From positions 29,829,001-29,893,000 of the forward strand of contig CP142461.1 in NCBI GenBank assembly GCA_038049695.1: a stretch of DNA of 64,000 nt, written 5' to 3'. Position 1 is the stretch's first letter; each line of letters begins with the position of its first letter. Origin of the DNA: Cinnamomum chago. Lineage: Eukaryota; Streptophyta; Magnoliopsida; Laurales; Lauraceae. Under the pieces are notes generated by a model, which was given only the letters and a program-made list of their open reading frames with translations, did no database searches and was not told where the DNA came from. This document shows, in pieces, positions 1 through 11,558 of this stretch. The translations under genes were made by a program, and so were the position numbers.

Positions 1-212
1 AACTCACAAAACTCATAATCTCTCGTATTCCCTGAAACCCTACCCAATTAGTAAAATGACTTTGTATCCTACCCAAACGCATTCCGAATCATGCGAAACT
101 TCGTATACGAGCTTCAGCGTTAAACCCAACTATTTAGACTCTAAACTAGCTTACTAACTAATCAAACAATTAATTATAATTAATAGGCCATTAAGGGGGG
201 CGGGGTGTTACA
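1..212 (-). mobile_element. Partial LTR of a Ty3/gypsy-type element, cut by the window edge
   Basis: Read on the minus strand, the segment begins at 212 with TGTAACACCCCGCCCC, the kind of LTR start common in plant Tekay/Del-type Ty3 elements. It then runs into AT-rich sequence towards base 1. The other end lies outside the window, so whether this is a solo LTR or part of a full element cannot be decided. No primer-binding site or coding sequence is visible to the right of 212. Confidence 0.4.
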
Positions 213-1186
213 GTTGAAATGATGTTTTTAGGATACAATGAGTGGGTGTAGAATCGTGATCCATGTGGAAACCCCAGTATCTGATAGCATAATTAATATC
301 TGATTTGATAATCATCAGCCAATTGTTCGAATTGGAAAATGGTCGGTAGCTTCAGAAGAGACTTGTACACCTCCAGAATGCCTCATTTTCTACACGTGGG
401 GATCGATACTTTTCAACTAGAATTTCTTCGAATAAGAACCTGCTGATTAGTTCCTGCACAGTGAAATCAACACTACCAAGTATATGTAGATAGCTTGAGC
501 ATGATCATACATAAAAGAATCGGTTATCCCATTTCTTAAGGATTTTTTAAAGGATTTTGTCTAATTTAATTTTTTTATTTTATAGCCGCGCGCCATCACG
601 TTAATGTGAGGGTTAAAAGTTATTTATTCTCTTTTTAATGGAATGAGAGCTTTAAGGTGTGTAAAAGGCAACCCGGTAATTCTCTTGCCTATGATAGTTT
701 CTTTGCAACCATTACAGAGAAGAAAGGCAAAGCACAAGAGAGTTGTAATGACCAACTTTGAAGACCAATCTTTTGTTGGATCATAGTTTCAAGATGGCAC
801 AATCAGGTACTATTTATCTACTCTACTAGCTTAGATTTGATATTTATAGTATTATTGGATTGATTCTAGAAAGGATTTAATAACCTAAAGATTTCTAACA
901 AAGCAGTCATCAGATTGAACATGCTTTTTACAATCATAGCTGATCAATACAAGATTTTATCTTGTAATTGCCAACAAGGGGCTGCTTTTTCTTGAACTAA
1001 TAAAAAGAAAGTGCTGTATAATCTAAACCTTCCATATTAATGATTTGTATGGTGTTTTTAAGCTTAAACAAAGCTTAATTAGGAACCAATATAATGAGGG
1101 TTTTTTTTTTATAAACTTTTTTGGTAATTAAAAGAATATAACGAGTTGAAAACAGGAATATAATAGGATGATTAGAAAATCTTCCA
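213..1186. other. AT-rich intergenic sequence, no feature recognised
   Basis: No credible coding exon, structural RNA or terminal-repeat element was recognised. Homopolymer T and A runs occur near 1088-1110. Confidence 0.5.
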
Positions 1187-1194
1187 CCAAATAG

Positions 1195-1542
1195 TAGGGG
1201 TGATGATAGGCCAGGCCAGCCTGAGCCCGATCCCGGCCCAGCCCGCTCTGGGCTGGGCTTGGATATGTGATTAGGGCCTGTTTGATAATTGGGCCGGACA
1301 TAGATTAAGTGACATCAAGCCCAAAGCCTGACCAGGCCCGTGTAAGAAATGCAAGTAATTTATTTTAATTAGTTCAAATAATTGCTTGAATGCCTACAAA
1401 ATTTATTTAAAAAAAAAAAAAAACCAGGTTCGGCCAGGCCAGATTGATAAAATGGTTGTGCTTGGGCCAGTGTTTCTAAATTCGAGCCGGGCCGGGCCTC
1501 GATATACCTTAGCCCTGCAAGCCAGGCCCATGAACACCCCTA
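1195..1542. mobile_element. hAT-type MITE (348 bp) with 8-bp TSD
   Basis: The ends are TAGGGGTG and CACCCCTA, an inverted pair. They are flanked by perfect 8-bp direct repeats CCAAATAG at 1187-1194 and 1543-1550. The interior is rich in GGCC/GGGCC words and has no coding capacity. The 8-bp TSD with short terminal inverted repeats is the hAT signature. The element is non-autonomous. Confidence 0.8.
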
Positions 1543-1550
1543 CCAAATAG

Positions 1551-2794
1551 TGGTAAAGGTGACTACTAATGTGATTTGTCACCTGCTCTGTTTCCATCCA
1601 ATGCATGGTAAATATCACTTTGACCAAATTGATATTGGCTCTGGTTACTGGGGTTTGATTGAATGGATTGGATTTAGGAATTGGATCCACAATGGATATC
1701 TAGTGCTGCACATCCCAATACACCCAAGGATGTCAATGGGTATCCAAATTTATTTTCAGTCTCCTATCAAGAGAAATAATGTGTGAAACCTGTCTCAGGG
1801 TCCACCAAAAAGGAGGACCCAGAACCCTTTTCCTTTCTGTTCTCACAAGATGTGTTTAATCTTAAACAAACTCCAGCCGGATAGTTGAAAATATTTGTAT
1901 AAGACTCTAACGGCTTGGATCATATTATCATCTCAAGTGTAGAATGTACAAAGCTTGAGTCATTACTTATATTTCTTTTAGAGGGCTCTGCTAGCAAAAT
2001 CACAGTCCACACAGAACGAAAAGTTATTGCAAATCTGCATCATTGGGCCCGTTCTCATAATGACAAATGGTATAAGAATCAAAATGGTTTTTTGCAGTTC
2101 TTGATGGGCCACATTACCTGATGAATTTGATCAGGTCTGGATTGATTCACATTAACCATGCACTTAAATCACATCATCTGTATATACCTTCTCATAATCA
2201 TAATAGATAATACTAGCATTGCAGCCCGTGCTGAGCAGGTCGTGTTTTAATTTGTACACTATCATTTTTATAAAATTAAACGCTCATTCAATTAAGAAAA
2301 AGAGGAAAACTTTAGTTAATCATTGCTTCAAACTAACCAATCATGGAATAAAACATAAACCAAATACTTAAAATGTACCTAAACAGTAAATAATGATATC
2401 ATGTAAAGTTTATAATGTTCTGAATTTTTATACTGACGATTTATTGTGCTACTTGAGCTGAAGGAATCAGTGATAGTAGACATTTGGATTCAGTGGCATA
2501 GTTTATTTGACTAATCCTTGTTACAAGATATGATTATTTCTGGTCTCTTTAACTTTCTGAAGATATTTAAAATGAAAAAAGAAATCCCTATAGAGTGAAT
2601 GTTGAATCTTTTGTACAATTGCGTTATCTACATATCTTTTTTTTATAAAGTAAATATCAATAAAATCAAGAGATGTTAAGATTAAATGCTAAAATGAAAA
2701 GATTAATTAATCACTACACTTGATAGAAATGAAGATAACACATTTGACCTTGTGTTAAGTACTTGCATTACCTCTTTATTGAAAGGGACAACAT
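1551..2794. other. Intergenic sequence, no gene recognised
   Basis: Only short accidental reading frames are present, none with a recognisable protein family or splice context. Composition is AT-rich. Confidence 0.45.
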
Positions 2795-2797
2795 TTA

Positions 2798-3177
2798 CCC
2801 TCGGTTTGGGAAGGGGTGAAAATGGGAGGGAGGAAAAAAAAGGGGGAAAAGTTTTTTAGAGGGTGTTTGGGAAAGGGGTGGGGAAAAAGTGTGAAAAAAT
2901 TTTCCCCCCAAAACAAGGGAGGGGGGGAAAGGAGGGGAAAAAGTGAAAAATTACAAAACTGCCCTTTGTCTATAAAATATAATTTTGAAGTTTTTATAAA
3001 AATAAGGACAAAATGGTAATTTTCTCTCTATCTCACAAACAAACAAAACCTTACTTTTTTACTTTTCTTCCCCCTACTTTTTCACTTCCCAAACAAGAGG
3101 AGCCCCTCCCCTCCCCTTCCCTTCATTTTCCTTCCCCTTCAAATTTTCCCTCCCCTCCCCTCCTCCCAAACATAGGG
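2798..3177. mobile_element. Tourist-like (PIF/Harbinger) MITE, 380 bp
   Basis: The ends form an imperfect inverted repeat: CCCTCGGTTTGGGA on the left, and the complement of CCCAAACATAGGG on the right. They are flanked by TTA at 2795-2797 and 3178-3180, the 3-bp target duplication typical of PIF/Harbinger insertions. The left half of the plus strand is G/A-rich and the right half C/T-rich, so the element can fold back on itself. No coding capacity. Confidence 0.65.
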
Positions 3178-3180
3178 TTA

Positions 3181-3867
3181 ATGTACTGGTGTGATCTATT
3201 AGTACAAGTTGTACGATGAACGCCATCGTTGATGAGATTGGTAAGAAAGAATGGTCTTTCAATTTAATTGATGAATGAAATTAGAATTGGAGAGGGGAAA
3301 TGTCTTTAAATCTGATGAATGAATGGATTTCAAAGTTTAAACTTTAGAGTTTGATGAACAGTCTGGATTAAGGGTGTTCACGGGCCATGTGAGGTTGGAA
3401 TGAGTAATGTCCAAGCCACGTTAAAAACGCTAAAAAACTATAGCCAATGGCAGTGGTTTTCCCTTTTCCCCAACAAATATGATCATGACAATTGTCATGG
3501 CAAGAAATGATATGGTATTTCAAAAGCCACAATTCGAAGCGGCAAATTTAATAAATACCACAGCCATCACCCGTGCATAACAATAAAATAAAACCACATA
3601 TAAAGCCGTGGATGTTTTAACTTTTTTATTAGGAAAAAACACGGCCAATGGCCTAGGTTTTTTCATTTTTATTTTTTTTTTAAAACATTTAAGAAAATAA
3701 AATAGTAAAGCAGTAAGACTTGAGCACTGTTGGATAATGTTTATATAAAATAGAAAGTCTTACGGTATTAGATCCAAGCAATAGCTTTGGTGGTTGTGAC
3801 GTTTATGTGTGAAAAAAGTGCATGTATTTGAATCTTCATTCCATCAGTAAAGATGTTTATAGTGTAC
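3181..3867. other. Intergenic sequence, no gene recognised
   Basis: AT-rich. It contains a fragment near 3368 with the AGGGTGTTCACGGGCC motif seen at ends of hAT-type MITEs in this window, but no paired end or TSD could be found for it. Confidence 0.4.
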
Positions 3868-4502
3868 TTTATTTGGGTCATGGCGGGTTGAATCCAAGCC
3901 AAGCTCGTGTCTCAGACCTACATAGATTTTAGATCCAAATTTGGCACGTATACCAAAACCTAAGGCTAGAAGCCAGCCCAAAGTAGGTTAGTTCGTGGTT
4001 GTGCTTGAGCTGGCCCGGGCTATGAGCAACCCTACTTGTATCAATCAATTTGCTGCTCGTGCTTAGCACGATCAATAGAATCCTTATAAAACAATATTAT
4101 TTATCATTTATAATAAAAATAAAAAATTATTTTGGTTTCATGTGTAGATTACTTGAGATGTTTTCTTATTAAATTGTGTATTTTATTTGGGTTGGGCCAG
4201 ACTTCGCGCTCTATACCACTGAATCCAAGCCTGGCCCGTATTTTAAACATACATGAAGTTAGATATAAGTTTGCCTCGTATACCAAAACCTAAGGCTTTG
4301 CCCAAAGCAGGCTGGTCCCTTGATGGGCTTGGGTAGGCCCAGTCAATGAGCACTCCTTTTTGGATCAATCGATACTCCTGTGTTTTGCATGGCCAATAGA
4401 ATCCATTCCAAAAAATATCATTTAGTTTTTATAGTAAAAATTAAAAAAAATTGATTTGGCCCAGTCCATGAGCACCCCTTGTTGGGCTTGAGTTCGAGTC
4501 AC

Positions 4503-5364
4503 TAAGGCTGCAAAAAAATAATCGTAACCCGCCAACCCGCCCGCTCCACTCCGCCCCGCCCCGCCCCGCCCCGCAACAAGACGTCAAAACTGCCTTTAGG
4601 CAGGCGGGGCGGTTTCAATCTGTACTAATGAGTGGGCGGTTACGATTTGACATTTGAGTAAGCGGTTTCAAACCGCCCCATCCACTCATTTCCTACTTAT
4701 AATTTTTATTATATTTTATATAAAAAATTATAAACTGGACATTGGATTTTGAAATTTGGAGGTTTATTTATTGAAATTTAGACATTGAATTTTCGAATTT
4801 AGATGTTTCTTTATTAGATTTTTGACTTTTCGACGTTAGATTATATTAGTGATTGTATTTTTTAATTTTGGTGATGCCTTTGGACTTTAATTTTACATTC
4901 ATATACTTAGTTGAATTTTTTTTTTAGTACTGATTATTGACTTTTATTAAAAATCATGTTTAATTTTTATTCTTTATGTTAAGTACTTTGAAACTTTAGT
5001 TACATTCTATTAAAAATTAAAAAAAAAAGAGGGATAGATACAAATACCAAACCACCCAACATGTCGCCCAAATCACCCGCTAAAAAAACCGCCCAAACCA
5101 CCTATACTTTGGGCAGTTACAGTTTCTACTTTTTATAAATTGTCATAAAACAAACAGAAAGTCCACATGGACCGACTGGGGGGACCGAATTCGGGCCCGG
5201 TCCCCCATGAGGACCATTGGATCCCAAGGGAGGCTGGGATCCAATGGTCCTCATGGGGGACCGGGCCCGAATTCGGTCCCCAAGTCGGTCCACATAGCAC
5301 GGATGTAAAAAAAAATTGCCTAAACCGCTCAATAACCGCCCAAGCCGCCCGCCGTGCACCCCTA
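4503..5364. mobile_element. hAT-like non-autonomous element (862 bp) with 8-bp TSD
   Basis: The left end is TAAGGCTGC. The right end is GCACCCCTA, whose complement matches the left end at 7 of 9 positions. Perfect 8-bp flanks CGAGTCAC lie at 4495-4502 and 5365-5372. Internally there are CCGCC-rich arms (4530-4575, 5040-5110, 5320-5355). A separate near-perfect hairpin at 5169-5291 lies within it. No transposase is visible. Confidence 0.75.
5169..5291. mobile_element. Nested foldback MITE (123 bp, ~58-bp arms)
   Basis: Two arms (5169-5226 and 5235-5291) are inverted copies of each other with very few mismatches, around an 8-base loop. ACAT occurs directly outside both arms (5165-5168, 5292-5295) and may be a 4-bp target duplication. 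The arms are GC-rich and sit inside an AT-rich host element, consistent with a separate later insertion. The superfamily cannot be assigned. Confidence 0.6.
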
Positions 5365-5520
5365 CGAGTCACTTTTACTATAAAAAAAAAAGAGAGAGAG
5401 AAATATAACTTTTGCTTAAATTGTGTATCTTATCGGGCTGGGCCGAGTTTAGTCTCTATTATCACTAAATCTAAGCCCGACCAGCCCGTGTTTCAAAATC
5501 AAAGGCTCAAACCGGCCGGT

Positions 5521-7416
5521 TCTATCCTTGATAAGGATTATGGAATCCAAATCATATAAGACACTTCTTGATTCAAAATTGGAGTTCAATTGAGCAATCA
5601 ATTGCCGCTTGATTTATATATTGTCATTTAAAATTTTATATATTGAAACAATGAAAACCAAAACTTATAAATTAAATGCTCATTCAATTAATAAATAGAA
5701 AAAAAATTAGTTAATCATAGCTGCAAACGAAGTAACCATCTAATAAAACAAGGAACATTTGAAGCCATTTAGGATTTTTCAGGTTGTGACCCATCCAATA
5801 GGTAAGCGAAAGCTATTGGATGGGTTTATTTACAACTTCTACAAACCTTATAGGGGTATATACAAAAAACGCTCAAAAAATAATTACTAGTCACTAAAAT
5901 TGTCGGACACTAATAAAAACACACGTATTTAGATAGGATTATTGACTATTTCCAAATTTGTTCTGGGCAGTACGATTCACCACGTAAGTAGACCCAATTG
6001 GAATGGAATCTCAGAAACAATTAACTATTGCTTTTTTCTTGGAACAACTGCAAACCCAAATACATGAACCTGAAATAACTCACCTCTCCAATTTGTGGAT
6101 ATAAGATGAGCAATGTTTTCTTTAATAAAGGAAAAAAGTTGGGAAATATTCAAGTGCATTTATCCCTCACCATAAGGTGAGGGATGCTTTCATAAATGAA
6201 AATTTTCAAGTACAAAAGATGAATTTTAAGTACATATGGTGAAATACAAAAGGGAGATTCATGTGCCAAAAAGAAAAAGGTGAGGGATGAATGCATTTAA
6301 AACTTTCTCGGAAAAGGTCTAAATGTTGCCAATGATTTCATGGATTTAAAAATTTTTCATTCAATATAGAAATAAATTCCAATTGCATCGCATACATGTA
6401 ATTGCTTTCATAGTTGCTGATATGAGAGAGACCATAAGCGGGGCCAACTATGTGAGAGATAGTGTGCTAGAGATCATGACATGGTGTCAAGGCAGTGAAC
6501 ATTAAAAAGGAGAAGAAGAGGAGGTTAAAGGGAAAGAAATGAGAGAAACAGACGTTGAGTTGTGGAGAGGGAGAGTCCCACATGCTGATGTGACCTTATG
6601 CCGTATCGATTTGCTAAGATGAACCATGTACGATTAGGTGAATGAATGAAAGATCAAAATACATGGAGAGTCCCTATATTAATTAGGGGTCCTAGTCGTG
6701 GGTGGGGCTCACCTAACCTCAACCCGCACCAAGCTTGCATTGAGATGATTTAGGCTGTCTTTTTAGACCTGTATGCTGAACCCAGTCCTAATTGTTTGGA
6801 CTGGTAGCTTATACTCTGTTAAGCCCTTCGCTTAAAGGCCTTGCCTGGCACCATAAATTTATCACAAAGTAGTTTATATTATTTGCTAATGGGCTCTGCC
6901 TGAGCGTGTGACCTCTTTCTACCCTCAACAAATTAATAAGGGAAATATCTTAAAAGAATTATATTCTTATTTACATTAAACTGAAAACACTGATGGCTAA
7001 TACAATTTATTTCTATTTCGTGAAAAATGTTCTTATGACATTTTCTTAATTGTATCGATGAAGATTATTGTCAATATTTCATATTTCTAGTATATGCAAA
7101 TAGAAAACGGATTTTATAGGAAATCAAATTTGTGAATAAAGTTTTTCATTGATTGGTAACATGATTTGAATCCACAACGTCAACTCGTCAAGGTTGCAAT
7201 AGAGAACAGCTTTCATTGTGATGGTTCTAGATTTTTCACGATTCCTCCAATTAGTGGGGAATCCTTAATTTCACTTCCCCCACATCCAAAGTTGCGCCAA
7301 TGGATTTGAATTCTCAACATGGGAGAGTTTTAGGAAATCTTATGATGGGGCTTTCAAAATTTAACATGCTTTGGTATGGACGGCATATGTAGAAATGAGC
7401 AGCAACTTAAATTCAG
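5521..7416. other. Intergenic sequence with small hairpins
   Basis: No gene recognised. A 13-bp perfect inverted repeat (5789-5801 and 5813-5825, core CCCATCCAATAG, 11-base loop) and a short hairpin near 6162-6185 (TCCCTCACC / GGTGAGGGA) are visible. Both look like decayed MITE pieces. Confidence 0.45.
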
Positions 7417-8156
7417 TAGCGTTTGGTTCGGTATAATGAAGGTCGGAATGGAATGGTGATTCCAACGGAATGATCATTATAGTGTTTGGTTCGCACAAAA
7501 TTGGCGGAATTACCATTACCTCCAGAATCACTATTCCTTTAAGTAGAGCAATGGCCATTCCACTGGGGATGCAGAGGAATGGCCATTCCATTCATTTATG
7601 TTTTTTGGTTGAGACCGAAATGCCCCTAATAATAATATAATAATTTATATTATTAATAATATTATATTATATTATTATAATATAATTATTTTTAATATTT
7701 ATAACAATAATATAATTATAATATTTATATAATTATAAATATAATGATTTATAATTATAATTTTATAAATATTAATAAATTCTAAAATTTATATTTAATA
7801 TTATAATAATATAAATTTATATTATTTATTAATATAATAATAATTAATATAATATTAATGTATATTATTAATATTATTAATATACTAATATTATATTATT
7901 AATATTAACAAGGCCATTCCATTCCAAAATTCTAACAAAGGTATTTTGGTCAGTTTTATGTAAATTTTATTTCATTCCGGACATCATTCCAGTGTACCAA
8001 ACGCAAGAACATGAATCCAGAGTAATATTACTGGGTTGATTCTTCAGAGTACCAGACGCTGGAATAGAAATGATTATTCATGCCTCATTCCATTCCAAAC
8101 TCATTCCGCTCTCCATTCCATTCCTGTCTAAAACCATTCCAGCGAACCAAACGCTA
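7417..8156. mobile_element. MITE-like element with 14-bp terminal inverted repeats
   Basis: Both ends carry TAGCGTTTGGTTCG, as a perfect inverted pair at 7417-7430 and 8143-8156. Related words (GTGTTTGGTTCG near 7480, ACCAAACGC near 7997) lie inside, suggesting nested or partial copies. The centre (about 7622-7912) is almost pure A/T with TAATAT repeats. TA could serve as a 2-bp target duplication if the ends are GCGTTTGG, but longer TSDs were not found. Confidence 0.55.
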
Positions 8157-9488
8157 CCTAAGGACCTACTTGTTTGCATTAGATTACGTCAATATTAAAT
8201 ATATAAAAATTCTTGGTCAAAAGAGCTCCATTTTTTATTTTTAAAGAGGTGAGGGGGGTGAAGAATATAAGGTGAGGGATGAAGGATGTAAGGTGATGAT
8301 GTGGCCGAAGCATTTACTTTCCTGGGATTTGAATTACTAGGATCAGGGCAGAATATTCAATTCCCATCTTTTCCTCTTTTATTTCAATAAAAATCGAGAT
8401 TATTTGATGCACATTTTTTACATTTACCTTTAATTTTCATTTTTAACCTATGTCTCTAATTTTCACTTCTTGTGATCATGTCCTGTTATATATTCTTTCC
8501 AAAGAGAAACCATCTGACAAATTTTAAAAAGGAGCCAAATAAGAGGCCTGAAGATCAATCAATCTTTTCTTTCAAACTCACCGCGACAAAGTATACGAAT
8601 CACAGCCAATGCTTTTTTTTTTTTTTTCCATGACCCATGTGGCTATCATTGATGTGATTGTGTGGGTGATGGAACCATTCAACAGTGGACCTCAAAGAGT
8701 AGCTCAACTTATTAGCAAGATCTTTTGTGGAGAGGGGTATTTTGTACTGGACTTCCTTCTGTTGTTTTACTACTGCTTTTTGGTGTTTGTTTCTTCGTTG
8801 TGTTTCTTTTAAGCAACGAAGTTCTCTCTACCAAAAAAAAAAAAAGCTAAGTACAAACCATCCTGAATTGGGTTTAACAAATTTGATTGTGCAGTGTTTG
8901 TTTTGCTCCTCTGTCTGTACCTTGCACATTATACTGTTGAGAAAGAGGAGAAGCCCGAATCACAGCCATTAATGTCTACATTTAAAGCCATGGTTTGAGG
9001 AGAATAATGCATATGTTAGTGGAAGAGAAGAAAGATGACTATCCAAAATATAGTGGTGATTTTCTTTTGATTTGATTTATCAGACATTGTAGCCGGATCA
9101 GTCTCTCTTTCACTAATATTCAGGCAGCCAATGGGCCAGGTTAGTGGGTTGGACCGGAACATCGCCACCATTTGGATCCTTGGATATCAGTTGTCTTCTA
9201 ATCTGGATATTTTATTTTATGTGTACCTAATGGACTGTGAAACCTTAGATTCAAACCTACACAATCCTCGGGGGGAGGAGGGGTGCAGATGGGATGTTGG
9301 TGTCCCTAGCCGGATGAACTAATTGGGTTATTTGTTAAGCTAATTGCCTGTAACTTTGATCGACCCTAACTGCTCAAAGAAAGAACAAATGACTGTGGCC
9401 CAAATAAATAAACTATCATTTAGGTTTGAACTAGGTTACTTGCATCTGGTTTACAAATATCCAAATGCAGGAACATATAGTGTATTTA
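8157..9488. other. Intergenic sequence, no gene recognised
   Basis: Short reading frames here show no recognisable family. A T-run at 8612-8628 and an A-run at 8834-8845 are present. Confidence 0.4.
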
Positions 9489-9542
9489 GGATTCGAACTC
9501 TGAGCACCCAGGTAAGAACTGCTGCTCCTTACCACTCGGATA
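9489..9542 (-). repeat. tRNA-like Pol III promoter fragment (SINE or tRNA relic)
   Basis: On the minus strand a box A-like TATCCGAGTGGTAAGG (9527-9542) is followed at tRNA-like spacing by a box B-like GAGTTCGAATCC (9489-9500). No acceptor-stem pairing was found, so this is not an intact tRNA gene. It is most likely the head of a decayed tRNA-derived SINE. Confidence 0.45.
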
Positions 9543-9545
9543 AGG

Positions 9546-11162
9546 AATTATTCAAAAAGGGGTCTAAATTAGATTGATGAATGGATTAAGCCTGTTAAAT
9601 TTCTGGTTCATTACATGACCGGGCCAAGTTCTCAGCCCAAGCAAACTTGGCCAAAACAAACCATGAGAAAAAAAAGATAGTAGCAACCACGTGTCATAGA
9701 TAGTAACCACATGTGATAGATGACAAGAAGAAACTGGTGAATCTATCTCAAAAGCTATTTCGAGACAATCAAATCGCTCATGTCATGTACAAAATTTATG
9801 TTCTTTCTTGAAATAGGGTAAGCTACAAAAACAAATATGAGAAGAGAACAACAGAAAGTAACAGCAACACTCTCATGAACAGTCACGAGGTGACATTGCA
9901 TAGCGAGTCAAGAGAATATTTACTGTCTGCTCATCCAAACAACATATGAAACAACGAAACTGATGCCTGCAAAGTGCAAAGCATATTTCTGCACAAATAA
10001 TACAAAACAAGCACTAATCCCTCAAAGAAACCAGGGATTAGAAATTAGACAACTGTCTCACTCTCTTCTTGTTCCTCTGCAACTTTGCATAGAGGAGAGA
10101 ACCCATGTTCTTGATTGGTTTAGCCGGAAATGTGGTTGGGTTTGACTAGCTCAGGAGGGATAGATAGAGGTAGAGAAGAATGGATGGCTGAGATGGAATA
10201 GTAGTAGAACCTACGCTCTCAATCAGAACCGTCTGATTGAGGATTCATGATATCGCGTAGTACTAAGATAACGTCTCTGACGTAGGGTCTTACAAGGTCA
10301 AGAAAAGGCCTTACAAGGTCAAGAAAAGAAGAGCATATTGCTGAGAACGAGGAAAAAGGATGGAAATAGTGGGGAGGAGGAAAGTTGGAAAAGGAAGGCT
10401 GGGAAGATGAATAGGGTGGAGAAAAAGAGAAGCTCAGGTAGGATAGCACCTATAGTGACAATGTTTTGTTGACCATTATCAATTCAAGGGTGAAGATTCG
10501 ATCGCCGCCAAATATTCCGATCGTAGACATGGAGTTGGAAACATTTGTGGTGAATGTGTGCATGGCATTAACCTGCATTGAAGGAAGAAAATTGGTGATT
10601 AATCTTCTTGACATAGGATAAAAAAATGAAAGTTAAAATAGTGAAGAAAAGAAACAAAACAGGCACATAAAATCTTACTCAAAAGCATAAATATAGAGAA
10701 GATGTATGAATGCATGATCTAACTTTCATCTTATTCATCTTCAAACCCAAGGAGTTTCTTATTTGAAAAACAGAATGGAACCCAAAGAATTTGAAAGGTG
10801 GAAGGAGGAGTATGTACGTTCTCTTACCTTCCTTATCTTTTCTGTCAAATGAGGCACTTGTTTTATTTTGGTCTCTATGTGAAAGGAGTTTCTGACCCAC
10901 GGCTTATGAAGGGAAGCTTCGGGCAGGCACGAGCTGCCCGGGTAGACCTGACAGCGACAGGTCCAGGCCCAGAAGGAATGTAACTGACCGGATGATGTCA
11001 CCTAGAGCGGTCAGCCGGCTTGCCCGCCGTGGCTGTGGCTGACCGTACTGCCGAACCTGACCTAGTATAAATCCTCTTGCCAGGCCTGTAAGTCCACCAG
11101 ATGGGGACCAGATGGGCCCACTTGTAAAATCTAAACCATTATAAGGAATGTCTCCCATTCTA
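9546..11162. other. Intergenic sequence, no gene recognised
   Basis: A small direct repeat, TTACAAGGTCAAGAAAAG, occurs twice at about 10289-10328. Nothing else was recognised. Confidence 0.4.
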
Positions 11163-11170
11163 TTGCTAAT

Positions 11171-11550
11171 TAGGGATGTAAATGGTCCTCATTTTCTGAT
11201 TATCCAAAGGTTTCGATCCGTTAAAAATTGAGTTTTGGTCCTTATTTAGGCCTCGATAAGTAAATGAGTCCGGGCCCAGTTCCACCTTAGTTCGGACCTG
11301 TGGACCCGAGACCCAACATATCATATCAATTTTCGAAAACCTCTCCTTGAAACTAAGTTTTTTTCAATATCATTCTCTACTTAGATCCGGACCCGGATCC
11401 AGACCAGTCCAATATATGGTTCCGGTTCCGGAGCCAAAAAACCGGTTTTGAAACGATTCTAGATCCAGATTTGGTTTTACATTCTCCTTAACAGCTACAG
11501 TTCTGGGTCTACTATGGACCCGGTCCAGAACCGACCCCTTTACAACCCTG
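11171..11550. mobile_element. hAT-type MITE, family member 1 (380 bp)
   Basis: The ends are TAGGGATGTAAATGG and the complement of CAGGGTTGTAAAGGGG. Perfect 8-bp TSD TTGCTAAT lies at 11163-11170 and 11551-11558. The interior is rich in CCGG words. It shares its ends and internal motifs, in opposite orientation, with the element at 49884-50235. Non-coding and non-autonomous. Confidence 0.8.
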
Positions 11551-11558
11551 TTGCTAAT

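Larger units (their letters stand above)
3868..5520. repeat. Three diverged tandem copies of a ~317-bp repeat
   Basis: Copy A starts near 3868 and copy B near 4185. A partial copy C starts near 5430. Shared landmarks include 'gaatccaagcc', 'cgtataccaaaacctaaggct' split by small changes, and 'ccaatagaatcc/atcaatagaatcc'. Copies B and C are separated by the hAT-like insertion at 4503-5364. Removing that insertion and one TSD copy restores the spacing of the array. There is no coding potential. Confidence 0.55.

Noticed and set aside
9489-9542. Intact tRNA gene
   Set aside because: Boxes A and B are present but no acceptor or anticodon stem can be formed; recorded as a relic instead. The same applies to 31085-31176.
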